Below, piece by piece: positions 9,309-18,333 of a DNA stretch of 31,468 nt. Under the pieces are notes generated by a model that saw nothing but the letters and a program-made list of their open reading frames with translations, was not told where the DNA came from and ran no database searches. This DNA is from JACPLA01 sp035291905. GTDB lineage: Bacteria; Bacteroidota; Ignavibacteria; UBA10030. Numbering within the stretch: the first letter of the stretch is position 1; each line of letters opens with the position of its first letter. Where the stretch lies: the NCBI GenBank assembly GCA_035291905.1, contig DATDRF010000050.1, positions 1 through 31,468 on the forward strand. The letters are read 5' to 3'. The position numbers were made by a program, and so were the translations under genes.

Positions 9309-10262
9309 ATGAACCCACAGCTTGATATCATTATCGTCAACTGGAACGCGGGAATTCAACTCACAGAAACTCTTGAATCCATCGCCAAGACTCAAAAGAT
9401 TGGATTTCGCTTCGGGCGGGCGGTTGTTGTCGACAACGCATCGTCGGATGGGTCAACTGATTTCCCCGGGAAGATTGATCTCCCTTTACAAGTCATTCGA
9501 AATACCGTAAACCGAGGTTTCAGCGCCGCCTGCAACCTAGGGGCATCAACAGGCGCTGCAGATTATCTTCTCTTCCTCAATCCCGACGTGACTTTGTTGA
9601 ATGATTCCCTGTGGAAACCGATTTCATTCATGGAAGACGCCGCCCACAAAAGTATTGGAATTGTCGGAATTCAACTTCTCGACGGGAAAAACAATGTATC
9701 ACGCACGTGCGCCAGGTTTCCGACAGCGGGAAGGTTTTTCGCGGCAATGATCGGATTGAATCGGTTGTTCCCGGGGGCATTCAAAGATCATTTCATGCTC
9801 GAATGGGATCATAAAGAAAGCCGTACTGTTGATCAGGTGATGGGTGCGTTTTTTCTTGTGCGCGGATCCTTGTTCAGATCGCTGGGAGGGTTTGACGAGA
9901 GGTTCTTCGTGTATTTTGAAGAAGTGGATTTCTCACTTCGTGCGCGAAAGGCCGGATTTGAGACGTATTTCCTCGCAGAAGCCGCCGCGTATCACAAAGG
10001 TGGCGGGACATCGGACCAAGTACGTTCGCTCCGGCTCTTCTATTCTCTGCGAAGCCGCCTCCTCTACGCATACAAGCACTTTTCCCGGCCGGCAACGACT
10101 GCTCTCGCCTTGGGAACCCTCATCCTTGAGCCGTTCACGAGGATCCTGTATGCAGGTTTCCGGCTCTCGTTTCGAGAAATAGCCGAAACGATCAAGGCCT
10201 ATCTGCGCTTGTGGAGGATCGCGCCGGGTCTTATCCTTACCCGGGGACGGTCAGTCAAGTGA
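9309..10262 (+). CDS. Glycosyltransferase family 2 (WbbL/rhamnosyltransferase-like)
   Basis: This is a cytoplasmic, membrane-associated transferase of 317 residues. It has a GT-A fold: DIIIVNWN at the N terminus, VVVDNASSDGS, NRGFSAACNLG, the metal/nucleotide motif FLNPDVT, and the acceptor-side block GAFFLVRGSLFRSLGGFDERFFVYFEEVDFSLRARKAG. This arrangement is typical of WbbL-like transferases that use dTDP-rhamnose or similar donors. The ATG at 9309 is chosen because conserved sequence begins there; the frame stays open upstream, but that part overlaps the methyltransferase gene. Its stop overlaps the GTG start of the next gene (GTGA), so the two are probably translated together. The donor sugar is inferred only. 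Confidence 0.88.
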   Translation: MNPQLDIIIVNWNAGIQLTETLESIAKTQKIGFRFGRAVVVDNASSDGSTDFPGKIDLPLQVIRNTVNRGFSAACNLGASTGAADYLLFLNPDVTLLNDSLWKPISFMEDAAHKSIGIVGIQLLDGKNNVSRTCARFPTAGRFFAAMIGLNRLFPGAFKDHFMLEWDHKESRTVDQVMGAFFLVRGSLFRSLGGFDERFFVYFEEVDFSLRARKAGFETYFLAEAAAYHKGGGTSDQVRSLRLFYSLRSRLLYAYKHFSRPATTALALGTLILEPFTRILYAGFRLSFREIAETIKAYLRLWRIAPGLILTRGRSVK

Positions 10263-11329
10263 ACATTCTCCTCCTCGGCCGCTATGAGAAGCTCGGAGCG
10301 AGCAGCCGGTATCGCAGTTACCAGTACGTGCCGTACCTTCAACAACTTGGACACAGGATTCATGTTGCCCCGCTGCTGAGTGATCTTTATTTGCGGAGGT
10401 TGTACGCCCGACAAAGTCTGCCGCTACTCGATGTGGCTGCATCGTATGTCCGGCGTGTCTTTCACCTTCTGCGATCAGGGTCATACGATCTGATTTGGAT
10501 CGAGTACGAGGCTCTTCCATGGATTCCCTATTCAATTGAATCCTTCCTGCAGGCGGGCCGAACACCGTACTTGGTCGACCTTGATGACGCAGTATTTCAC
10601 CGCTATGATCTCAATCCCTCAAGGGTCATCAGGAGCATCCTGGGCGAGAAGATCGATCGAGTGATGCGCGATGCTGCGCTTGTGATAGCGGGAAATTCAT
10701 ATCTTGCTGAGCGGGCGAAAAAGGCTGGTGCATCACAAGTGGCAATCCTTCCGACGGTTGTCGATCTTGAAAAATACCCGGTGGTGGCGATTCCGAAGAA
10801 TGAGGTTTTTACGGTCGGGTGGATCGGGTCACCGAGCACAGTCCATTACCTTTCTGAAATCCGGGGTGCCTTGAAAACTCTCAGCCACAAGGGGGCCGTT
10901 CGACTGGTAACGATTGGAGCTGATCCCGGCCCTCTCGAAGGTGTTTCGACGGAAATGCGCCCGTGGAACGAAGAAACGGAGGTGGAGGAGATGTTGAAAT
11001 TCGACGTTGGGATCATGCCGTTGAAGGATTCGCCATGGGAACGCGGGAAATGCGGCCACAAGTTGATTCAGTACATGGCCTGTTCCCGTCCCGTGGTTGC
11101 TTCACCGGTGGGGGTGAACCGGGAAATTGTGGAGCACGGTTTCAATGGATTTCTTGCCACTGGGTCAGAAGAATGGATGGAGGCTCTTTCGACTCTGAAG
11201 GCGAACGCTCCTCTCCGGCTCGCTATGGGTGCAGCGGGAAGAAAGAAGGTTGAACAAAGCTATTGCTCCAGGATTACGGCGCCCAGGCTGGCATCACTCC
11301 TCGCGGATATTATGAAGGGGCGAAGCTAA
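10259..11329 (+). CDS. Glycosyltransferase, GT-B fold (GT4-like)
   Basis: The product has 356 residues and begins VNILLLGRYEKLGASSRYRSYQYVPYL. The C-terminal nucleotide-binding half contains VGWIGSPSTVHYL, FDVGIMPLKDSPWERGKCGHKLIQYMA and SRPVVASPVGVNREIVEHGFNGFLA, as in GT4 enzymes. The central YLVDLDDAVFHRYD is typical of this subgroup. The GTG start at 10259 is chosen because it overlaps the previous stop by 4 nt and a GGGGAC ribosome-binding-like stretch lies just upstream. An earlier in-frame GTG at 10211 would add 16 residues unlike the family. The stop TAA shares one base with the ATG of the amidotransferase gene (TAATG). The sugar donor is unknown. Confidence 0.86.
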   Translation: MNILLLGRYEKLGASSRYRSYQYVPYLQQLGHRIHVAPLLSDLYLRRLYARQSLPLLDVAASYVRRVFHLLRSGSYDLIWIEYEALPWIPYSIESFLQAGRTPYLVDLDDAVFHRYDLNPSRVIRSILGEKIDRVMRDAALVIAGNSYLAERAKKAGASQVAILPTVVDLEKYPVVAIPKNEVFTVGWIGSPSTVHYLSEIRGALKTLSHKGAVRLVTIGADPGPLEGVSTEMRPWNEETEVEEMLKFDVGIMPLKDSPWERGKCGHKLIQYMACSRPVVASPVGVNREIVEHGFNGFLATGSEEWMEALSTLKANAPLRLAMGAAGRKKVEQSYCSRITAPRLASLLADIMKGRS

Positions 11330-13221
11330 TGTGCGGCATCCTGGCCATCGTTTCTACGGATCCGCCGCAGATCCGTTATGCGGAGGACCAGATTCGCGCA
11401 ATGATCCACCGCGGTCCCGATGCGCAAGGCACGTGGTCGAACGAGTCGGTGTTTCTCGGCAGTTGCCGTCTCAGCATCATCGACCTTGCCGGAGGAAATC
11501 AGCCAATCTTCAACGAGAATAGAAGCCGCTGCATTGTCTACAACGGCGAGCTCTACAATTTTCATGAATTGCGCGATCAGCTGCGGGCGCGGCATCATAG
11601 GTTCGCAACGGAAACAGATACGGAAGTTGTCCTCCATGCCTTTGAGGAGTGGGGAGTCGAATGTCTTAAGCGCTTCAACGGCATGTTTGCCTTCGCCATC
11701 TGGGACGATACGAAGAAATCGCTGTTTGTCGCCCGCGATAGAATCGGAGAAAAACCTCTCTACTACTATGAAGGCAACGATCAGATTGTTTTTGCGTCAG
11801 AAATCAAGTCGATTGTTGCCGATCCAACCATTCCGCGGAACTTGAATCCAAGGGGATTGGCCAACTTCCTTGCGTTTGGCCATGCCGTGGCGCCGGAAAC
11901 GATGTACCGGGATATCCTGAAACTTCTGCCGGGCCACTATCTTACCGTGCAGAACGGCAGGATCGACATTCACCAGTACTGGGACGTTGGCGACGAACCA
12001 CCGGTGTCATGCGGAAGTGAGGACGAGTGTGCTGGGGCGATTTTGGCGCTCCTCGACGACTCGGTCAAACGCAGAATGATTGCTGACGTTCCCGTGGGTG
12101 CGTTTCTCAGCGGGGGCGTGGATTCCAGCGCCATTGTTGCCTTGATGACACGACATGCGACGGGCCCGGTCAAGACATTTTCTCTTGGATTCACGGTCGG
12201 CGGAGGATACAACGAACTGCCGGACGCAAGACGAGTCGCCGCGCACTTTGAAACGGATCATCACGAGCTGCTGGTGGATCACCTTGACCTGGTGGAGACG
12301 CTTCAGAAGCTTGTGTATCAATACGATGAGCCCTTCGGTGATGCGGCGAATTTTCCTGTTTATCTTCTCAGCGAGTTTGCCAGGCGCCATGTCAAAGTGG
12401 TCCTGGCAGGGGAGGGCGGAGACGAGCTTTTCGGAGGATACAGACGCTACGTCGCTGACTCAAAGGCGGAGCAATATCAACGGTTCCCGAGATTGCTGAC
12501 AGAGCGGTTGATTCCTGCCGTTGTCGGAACCATACCGCGCATCCGACGATTAAAACGAATTGTCCGCATACTCCCGATGGTCGATCCTGCCGTACGATAT
12601 GCCTCATGGTTGGAGGTGTTCACGCGGGAAATGCGGGAAGATCTGCTGCTGCCTGCTATCAAAGGCCAGATCGCCGGCTACGACCCTCAATGGCCATATC
12701 CCCACTATTATCATCGCGTTTGGAACGGGAAAACGCAGGATCATCTGAATCGAGTCATGTATGTGGACCTCAAGACTTGGCTCTCTGATGTCTTCATGGA
12801 AAAAGTCGACAAAGCAACCATGGCCTTCAGCCTCGAGGGACGGCTTCCGTTTCTGGACCATCGGATGGTCGAACTGGCCTTCCAGATCCCGGGACAATAC
12901 AAAATCAGGGGAACCTCCACCAAGCGGATCCTGAAAAGGGCAGTGAAAGGCCTGCTGCCGCCGGAGGTACTTCGCAAACCCAAGCACGGATTTGCGGTCC
13001 CGACAGACCAATGGTTCCGGGGGGCATTGAAGGATTTTCTCTTTGAGACCCTCATGGATAACCGCACAAGAAACAGAGGTTTGTTCGATCACAACTACGT
13101 CGAACGGCTGTACAATCTGCACAAAGAAGGAAGAGAAGTCCATGATACGGCGCTCTGGCTTCTTCTGAATCTGGAGCTTTGGATGCGACAATATCTTGAT
13201 CCTCATCGAACATCTATCTGA
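11329..13221 (+). CDS. asnB: Glutamine-hydrolysing asparagine synthase-type amidotransferase
   Basis: The enzyme uses glutamine-derived ammonia and ATP to amidate a carboxylate. It has 630 residues. The N-terminal class II glutaminase begins Met-Cys (C2 is the nucleophile), followed by HRGPD (27-31) and YNGELYN. The ATP-pyrophosphatase domain carries the P-loop SGGVDSS at residues 261-267. The start at 11329 is fixed by the need for cysteine at position 2; the frame is open further upstream, but that part overlaps the GT4 gene. The position inside a glycan locus, between a GT and a sugar epimerase, suggests that it may amidate a uronic acid residue (a WbpS/WbcX-like role) rather than make free asparagine. 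Both remain possible. Confidence 0.93.
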   Translation: MCGILAIVSTDPPQIRYAEDQIRAMIHRGPDAQGTWSNESVFLGSCRLSIIDLAGGNQPIFNENRSRCIVYNGELYNFHELRDQLRARHHRFATETDTEVVLHAFEEWGVECLKRFNGMFAFAIWDDTKKSLFVARDRIGEKPLYYYEGNDQIVFASEIKSIVADPTIPRNLNPRGLANFLAFGHAVAPETMYRDILKLLPGHYLTVQNGRIDIHQYWDVGDEPPVSCGSEDECAGAILALLDDSVKRRMIADVPVGAFLSGGVDSSAIVALMTRHATGPVKTFSLGFTVGGGYNELPDARRVAAHFETDHHELLVDHLDLVETLQKLVYQYDEPFGDAANFPVYLLSEFARRHVKVVLAGEGGDELFGGYRRYVADSKAEQYQRFPRLLTERLIPAVVGTIPRIRRLKRIVRILPMVDPAVRYASWLEVFTREMREDLLLPAIKGQIAGYDPQWPYPHYYHRVWNGKTQDHLNRVMYVDLKTWLSDVFMEKVDKATMAFSLEGRLPFLDHRMVELAFQIPGQYKIRGTSTKRILKRAVKGLLPPEVLRKPKHGFAVPTDQWFRGALKDFLFETLMDNRTRNRGLFDHNYVERLYNLHKEGREVHDTALWLLLNLELWMRQYLDPHRTSI

Positions 13222-13228
13222 GAAACCC

Positions 13229-14182
13229 ATGTCACTGAATCTCGTAACCGGTGGAGCAGGATTCATCGGTTCAAACATTGTGGCGGAACTCGTGCGGCAG
13301 AAGAAGCGCGTCCGGGTCCTTGACAATTTTGCCACGGGTCGCCGTGAGAATCTCATTCCGTTCGGCAAAGACGTGGAGCTGATCGAAGGGAGCCTGACGG
13401 ATCTGGAGACAGTCCGGCTGGCGGTCCGAGGTGTCGATGTCGTTTTTCACCAGGCGGCGCTTCCTTCTGTCCCCCGTTCTATCGACCAGCCGATCAACTG
13501 CAACGAAGTCAATATTGGCGGCACACTGAACGTCTTTGTTGCGAGCAAAGATGAAGGAGTCAGACGCGTCATTATTGCCTCATCGTCGTCCGTCTACGGT
13601 AATACTGAGGTACAGCCAAAAGATGAGGGGATGTCCCCGCGGCCACTCTCGCCCTACGCAGTGTCGAAACTCGCTGGCGAGAGCTACGCGAGCGTCTTTT
13701 CCCGTGTGTACGGATTACAAACAGTTGCTCTCCGGTATTTCAACGTCTTTGGACCCCGCCAGAACCCGCACTCCCAGTATGCCGCAGTCATTCCCCGGTT
13801 TATCAAGGCCATGAGCCGGGGAGAGCGGCCCGTCATCTACGGCGATGGACTTCAGTCCCGCGATTTCAGTTATGTGGAGAATGTGGTTCAGGCGAATCTC
13901 CTGGCCGCGGAAGCCCCGAGTGTGGGAGGAGAACTGATGAATATAGCATGTGGCGAGGCTCACTCCCTCCTCAATCTGGTTGAAATTCTGAACAGGCTTC
14001 TGGGAACGAACATCAACCCTGTTTTTGAACCTGCGCGAAAAGGCGAGGTTCTCCATTCGCTTGCAAGCATTTCCAGGGCTCACCGGCTTCTCGGATACAA
14101 GCCGTCCGTTTTGTGGGAAGAGGGATTGAAACGTACCCTGGATTGGATGAGCAGGAATCGCGAACACGGACCCCAATCATGA
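13229..14182 (+). CDS. NAD-dependent nucleotide-sugar epimerase (UDP-Glc/GlcNAc 4-epimerase type)
   Basis: This is an extended SDR enzyme of 317 residues. It has TGGAGFIGSN (residues 7-16), RVLDNFATGRRENL after beta-2, ASSSSVYG, and the catalytic YAVSK with Y143 and K147. The FATGRRENL segment and NVFGPRQNPHSQYAAVIPRFI are typical of WbpP/TviC-like epimerases acting on UDP-N-acetylhexosamines, but UDP-glucose 4-epimerase activity is also possible. It lies 7 nt after asnB; its stop overlaps the next start by 4 nt (ATGA). It is only about 25-30% similar by eye to the rfbB product at the start of the locus, so it is a separate enzyme, not a copy. Confidence 0.88.
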   Translation: MSLNLVTGGAGFIGSNIVAELVRQKKRVRVLDNFATGRRENLIPFGKDVELIEGSLTDLETVRLAVRGVDVVFHQAALPSVPRSIDQPINCNEVNIGGTLNVFVASKDEGVRRVIIASSSSVYGNTEVQPKDEGMSPRPLSPYAVSKLAGESYASVFSRVYGLQTVALRYFNVFGPRQNPHSQYAAVIPRFIKAMSRGERPVIYGDGLQSRDFSYVENVVQANLLAAEAPSVGGELMNIACGEAHSLLNLVEILNRLLGTNINPVFEPARKGEVLHSLASISRAHRLLGYKPSVLWEEGLKRTLDWMSRNREHGPQS

Positions 14183-15384
14183 CTCATGCTGCTGTCCCAC
14201 AAGAGATCAGAATTCTGCATGTCATAACCACGTTTAGTCAGGGTGGGGCAACAGAGAATACGCTTTTCTCGGTCGAAGGACTCAAGTCTCTTGGATACGA
14301 TGTGAGGATTCTTGCCGGCCCGCCCAATCGATCCGAGGGCGATCTGTTCGATCGGGCAAAGGAGAACGATATTCCTATCCGGATACTCCCCGAACTTGTC
14401 CGGAACATTCACCCATGGAAAGACCTCGTCGCACTTGTCAGGATGATCGGGATCTTTCGGGAAGAGAGGATAACAATCGTTCACACGCACAGTTCGAAGG
14501 CAGGTATCCTGGGCCGGGTTGCGGCCCTTGCGGCTCGCACTCCGATTGTCGTTCACACGATTCACGGGTTGCCTTTTCATGAGTCTCAGGGGATGGTTCT
14601 CTTCACTCTTTTCCAATGGGCAGAGAGGCTTTGTTCTCTCTTCACTGACAAGCTCATAACCGTTACAGACACGATCACTCAGAAGGCGCTCGCAGCGCAC
14701 ATTGGCAAGAGGGAACAATTCCTTACTGTTCGCAGCGGATTTCTCATCCGTGATTTCTCCCGATCAGCCCCAAAAGGGAAGCGGCTGCGCAAGGAACTCG
14801 GAATCGGCAAGGACGAGCTGGTGGTGGGGAAAATAGCACGTTTTTCACCGCTCAAGGGTCATCGATATTTGATCGATGCGATTCCCGAAATTATCGCCAA
14901 GGTTCCCGGAGTGAAGTTTCTTCTTGTCGGGGGTGGAGAATTGGAACATGAGCTGAGAGAGTTGGTCCGACAGAAGGGTGTTGCACAGCACGTTCTGTTT
15001 AGCGGCATGCTGCCGGTTGAGCATATGCCGGAAGTCATTTCGATGATGGATGTCGTTGTGCACACCTCGGTTCTCGAAGGCCTGGCGAGGGTGCTTCCAC
15101 AAGCCCTCGCTCTGGAAAAACCTGTCGTCTCATTTGATATTGACGGAGCACATGAAGTGATCACACATGGGGTGACAGGATATCTCGTTTCCCCAGGCGA
15201 TACCGGACTGCTTGCTGCATTTATTGTCGAATTATTGAAGAATCGCCGCAGGGCAATGCAGTTTGGTTGTGCGGGAAGAAAAATTGTCGTGGACCGTTGG
15301 GATGTGAAAACAATGGTTCAGAAGATTGATGGGGAATACCGCGAGCTGATGGAAAAGAAGCTCGGAATTCGCGCAAATGTCTGA
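14179..15384 (+). CDS. Glycosyltransferase family 4 (GT-B)
   Basis: The enzyme has 401 residues. The N-terminal acceptor-binding half begins RILHVITTFSQGGATENTLF and carries VHTHSSKAGILGRVAAL. The donor-binding half has VGKIARFSPLKGHRYLIDA, FLLVGGGELEHEL and VVVHTSVLEGLARVLPQALALEKPVVSFD. In the usual E-x7-E signature the second glutamate is Gln here (EGLARVLPQ), a variant also found in active family members. The ATG at 14179 overlaps the stop of the epimerase (ATGA). It would add a sugar from a nucleotide donor to the lipid-linked repeat unit at the cytoplasmic face of the membrane. Donor and linkage are unknown. A 36-nt gap precedes the second flippase gene. Confidence 0.9.
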   Translation: MTHAAVPQEIRILHVITTFSQGGATENTLFSVEGLKSLGYDVRILAGPPNRSEGDLFDRAKENDIPIRILPELVRNIHPWKDLVALVRMIGIFREERITIVHTHSSKAGILGRVAALAARTPIVVHTIHGLPFHESQGMVLFTLFQWAERLCSLFTDKLITVTDTITQKALAAHIGKREQFLTVRSGFLIRDFSRSAPKGKRLRKELGIGKDELVVGKIARFSPLKGHRYLIDAIPEIIAKVPGVKFLLVGGGELEHELRELVRQKGVAQHVLFSGMLPVEHMPEVISMMDVVVHTSVLEGLARVLPQALALEKPVVSFDIDGAHEVITHGVTGYLVSPGDTGLLAAFIVELLKNRRRAMQFGCAGRKIVVDRWDVKTMVQKIDGEYRELMEKKLGIRANV

Positions 15385-15420
15385 CCTCATTGGACTGCCC
15401 ATGCCTCGCCCAAGCCACTC

Positions 15421-16893
15421 ATGAAGATCTTCAGGGACAGCCTCCTCTTTTCTTCCGCCCGTTATGTTATCATGGTGTTGAGCGCGGTGAGGAATCTTGT
15501 GCTCGCCCGGGTCCTTGATCCTGAACACTTCGGGTACTGGGTTGTCCTTTCTCTTGTTCTGGCATACGGGGATCTTGTTCACGGAGGCCTGCGTCACGCG
15601 GGAGACAGGGAAATTCCTTATTTCCGGGGACAGGAACGTCATGACGAGGTAGTGCATGTCGAGCGGATATTATTCGGCGGAATTCTTTTCTTTTCCTCGA
15701 TTGCCCTCCTTGTTCTTTCTCTTCTTGGAATCCTCGGAATCCCGACCATGGGGTGGCCTCAATCAGCTCTCATCATCGCGGGCCTTGTCATTGTGGCTGA
15801 GCAGGTTTCCCGATTCTCGTACATGATTCTCAGAACAAGGCACGAGTTCGTTCTTTCGAGCAAGCTGGAAATCGGATTTGAAGTGACACGAACCGCGTTG
15901 GTCTGTACCCTCGCAGCATTTCAGGGTGTGCTGGGAGCGTTGATCGGATTTCTTCTTGCTGCCGTTCTCAATGTCGGATATTTTGGCATGGTGCTTCGAT
16001 TGCCTCCGCGGCCCCTCGCGAATATTTTAAAGCTCAGGATGCTGCTGAATACAGGATTTCTCCTTTTCTCGGTGGCACTTGTTCAGCTTCTGATCTTGAA
16101 TCTCGATCGTGTGATCGGTTCGTTCATTTTGACCCCTTCGGATCTGGGGATCTACGGCCTCGCGGCGCTCGCGATGCAAGTCCCGCTCATGTTCTCTCAG
16201 TCTCTGAGCACCGTGTTTGTCCCGAGCGCAAGCGAAGCATTTGGCCGCCGCAATTCCCTTGAGGATGTGGCGCAGCTCTTTTTTCGACTCTTGCGTGCCT
16301 CTGCAGTGCTGGGCCCGGTATTGACAGGCTTGGTTCTCATCGTTTCAAAAGTTATCATTCACTGGTTCCTGCCGGCGTATGAGCTTTCTGTTTCGGTCAT
16401 CGTGGTCCTGCTTCCGGGAGCGATGCTTTCAGTTTTGATTCCGCCGACGTCGGCTCTTCTAGTCATCGCCAGAAAAGCGAAGTTCCTGCTTGTTCTTGAG
16501 GCGGCGGCTCTCTTGGGGGGCTGTATGGTTTTCTGGGCTTCATTGAGGTTTGCATCGGGCTTGCAGGCTCTCAGCTTTGGCATGGTCGCTGCGATTCTCT
16601 GGTACTCGAGCCTCTCGATGATGGGAGCTTTTTATCCGTTCCGGTTTTCGGGAAACAGGCTCCTCAAAGAGGTCATTTTCAATTACGGGCCGGCAGTGTA
16701 TGCGATGGTTCTCCTTTTTGGCGTTATCCCCGGGATCCTTGGGGAAGGAGAAGGGCCGCAACGAAGTGTTCTGGAATTAGGGATCTTTTTCTTATCCTAT
16801 GCACCGCTCTTGTTGATCGGATTCAGGGCTGTCAGAACAATGACTCTTCCCGGGAACACCTCCGAAGGTGACGTGGCGAAAAAGAGCGTATGA
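15421..16893 (+). CDS. Polysaccharide flippase-like membrane protein, second of three
   Basis: The protein has 490 residues with about 12-14 hydrophobic helices and the N-terminal pattern SLLFSSARYVIMVLSAVRNLVLARVLDPEHFGYWVVLSLVL, as in MOP-superfamily O-antigen transporters. The charged stretch GGLRHAGDREIPYFRGQERHDEV after the second helix is characteristic of a subgroup found in EPS loci. Its last codons overlap the start of the intact PGT gene (ATGA), so flippase and initiating transferase are probably made together. It may flip a second glycan or a different unit than the first flippase. There is no detectable Shine-Dalgarno sequence in front of the ATG. Confidence 0.87.
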   Translation: MKIFRDSLLFSSARYVIMVLSAVRNLVLARVLDPEHFGYWVVLSLVLAYGDLVHGGLRHAGDREIPYFRGQERHDEVVHVERILFGGILFFSSIALLVLSLLGILGIPTMGWPQSALIIAGLVIVAEQVSRFSYMILRTRHEFVLSSKLEIGFEVTRTALVCTLAAFQGVLGALIGFLLAAVLNVGYFGMVLRLPPRPLANILKLRMLLNTGFLLFSVALVQLLILNLDRVIGSFILTPSDLGIYGLAALAMQVPLMFSQSLSTVFVPSASEAFGRRNSLEDVAQLFFRLLRASAVLGPVLTGLVLIVSKVIIHWFLPAYELSVSVIVVLLPGAMLSVLIPPTSALLVIARKAKFLLVLEAAALLGGCMVFWASLRFASGLQALSFGMVAAILWYSSLSMMGAFYPFRFSGNRLLKEVIFNYGPAVYAMVLLFGVIPGILGEGEGPQRSVLELGIFFLSYAPLLLIGFRAVRTMTLPGNTSEGDVAKKSV

Positions 16894-18302
16894 CCAGGCG
16901 AACAGAGAAAATATTGCTCTTCGTTCTCGATCTTCTCACGGTGAACGCCGCGTTCGTTGTGTATTACTTCATCCGCATCCGGAGCGGCCTCTTTGGTTAC
17001 GCGATTGAGCCGGAAATGTGGGTGCCGATGATTGTCATCTATATCTATTGGCTCCTCTGGTTCGCATTCTTCGGCCTCTACCGGCAATGGTATGCACAGT
17101 CCCGCCTCGATGAGGTGATGACCCTGTTTCGGACAACCGCCGTCGGAACGCTGGCACTTTTCTTCCTGGTTTTAATGGATGACCAGTCGTCGAGCTCGTC
17201 TTCGTCCGCCAGGGGGCTGATTCTTGCCTACTGGCTTATGCTGTTCGTGTTCGTCAGCGTTGGCCGGCTTTCCATCCGTGCGATCCAGAAGAGTCTGCTC
17301 GAAGCAGGAATAGGTACACGGAACACGCTGATTGTCGGGTGGTCAAAGAAGGCCCACGAATTGTGCGATATGGTTCAGAAATATCCCGCTCTGGGTTATC
17401 AGTTGATCGGATTTGTTACGGCGGAAAAACGCACCCCGAAACGTCGTAAGCGGATGGAATATCAATCGGTCCCCGTTCTGGGCGCCCTGGATGCGCTGCC
17501 TCAACTTCTTGGGGAGCGGCAGGTGAGGGAGGTGTTGATTGGTCTTGATTCGACCGAGCACGGCCGTCTGCTGGATATCATCAAGTACTGCAACGGTCAT
17601 GAGGTGGGAATGAAGATCATTCCCGATCTCTATGATATCGTCAGCGGCCAGGCGAGGATCAGCTCGATCTATGGCTTTCCCCTCATCGAAGTGAATCCCG
17701 TCATCATGAAGCCCTGGGAAGAGGCGATGAAGAGATTCATCGACTTTCTGGCATCGGGCACGATCCTTTTGGCCGGTCTTCCACTCTGGATTCTTGTCGC
17801 CCTTGCAGTGAGGCTCACTTCGCGGGGGCCAATATTCTATAGACAGGAACGCGTGGGGCGTAACGGGCGCGTGTTCACGATGGTGAAGTTTCGTTCGATG
17901 CGCGCCGACGCTGAAAAGATTTCCGGACCGAAATGGGCCGAGAAAAACGATCCAAGGGTGACACCGGTGGGGCGTATCATCCGGAGGCTGCACGTCGACG
18001 AGGTTCCGCAATTTATCAATGTGTTCGTTGGCGATATGAGCCTGGTGGGGCCAAGGCCCGAGCGGCCTTACTTTGTTGACAAGCTTGACAAGGAACTTCC
18101 GTTGTATAGAAGACGTCTGAAAGTTCGTCCTGGAATCACCGGCTGGGCGCAAATCAAATATCGGTACGACCAGTCAGTGGAAGATGTGAAAACGAAACTG
18201 AAGTATGATCTGTTCTACATTGAGAACATGTCGTGGCGGATGGATTTGAAGATACTTTTCAATACATTGTATGTGATGCTGAGAGGAAAAGGACACACAT
18301 AG
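16890..18302 (+). CDS. Undecaprenyl-phosphate glycosylphosphotransferase (WbaP/WcaJ-like), intact
   Basis: This initiating enzyme transfers a sugar-1-phosphate from a UDP-sugar to undecaprenyl phosphate. It has 470 residues. Four N-terminal transmembrane helices lie within about 5-135, and an unusual run SSSSSSARG lies between helices 3 and 4. A Rossmann-like domain starts at RNTLIVGWSKKAHELC. The re-entrant helix and catalytic domain begin at KRFIDF (R282), followed by RQERVGRNGRVFTMVKFRSM, the catalytic pair D370-E371 in HVDEVPQF, DMSLVGPRPERP and RPGITGWAQIKYRY. All key motifs are present, so it is expected to be active. It starts within the stop of flippase 2. A repeat-bearing gap of 85 nt follows. 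Confidence 0.94.
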   Translation: MTRRTEKILLFVLDLLTVNAAFVVYYFIRIRSGLFGYAIEPEMWVPMIVIYIYWLLWFAFFGLYRQWYAQSRLDEVMTLFRTTAVGTLALFFLVLMDDQSSSSSSSARGLILAYWLMLFVFVSVGRLSIRAIQKSLLEAGIGTRNTLIVGWSKKAHELCDMVQKYPALGYQLIGFVTAEKRTPKRRKRMEYQSVPVLGALDALPQLLGERQVREVLIGLDSTEHGRLLDIIKYCNGHEVGMKIIPDLYDIVSGQARISSIYGFPLIEVNPVIMKPWEEAMKRFIDFLASGTILLAGLPLWILVALAVRLTSRGPIFYRQERVGRNGRVFTMVKFRSMRADAEKISGPKWAEKNDPRVTPVGRIIRRLHVDEVPQFINVFVGDMSLVGPRPERPYFVDKLDKELPLYRRRLKVRPGITGWAQIKYRYDQSVEDVKTKLKYDLFYIENMSWRMDLKILFNTLYVMLRGKGHT

Positions 18303-18330
18303 GATAGCTGTCAGCGGTCAGCAATCAGCT
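18303..18330. repeat. Heptamer array, four units of consensus NTCAGCN
   Basis: Directly after the PGT stop codon, four 7-bp units follow one another: GATAGCT, GTCAGCG, GTCAGCA, ATCAGCT. The period is exact although the units are degenerate. No open frame or promoter was seen here. Confidence 0.6.
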
Positions 18331-18333
18331 ACA

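Noticed and set aside
13196..13228. Longer N terminus for the epimerase, and similar upstream extensions for the GT2, GT4, amidotransferase and fusion genes
   Set aside because: The extra residues overlap the preceding gene and do not resemble the families, while the chosen starts begin at the conserved sequence and often overlap the previous stop by 1-11 nt.
17343..18152. A 269-codon minus-strand open frame opposite the PGT gene
   Set aside because: It lies entirely antisense to the catalytic PGT domain, which has all its motifs; the reversed frame shows none.
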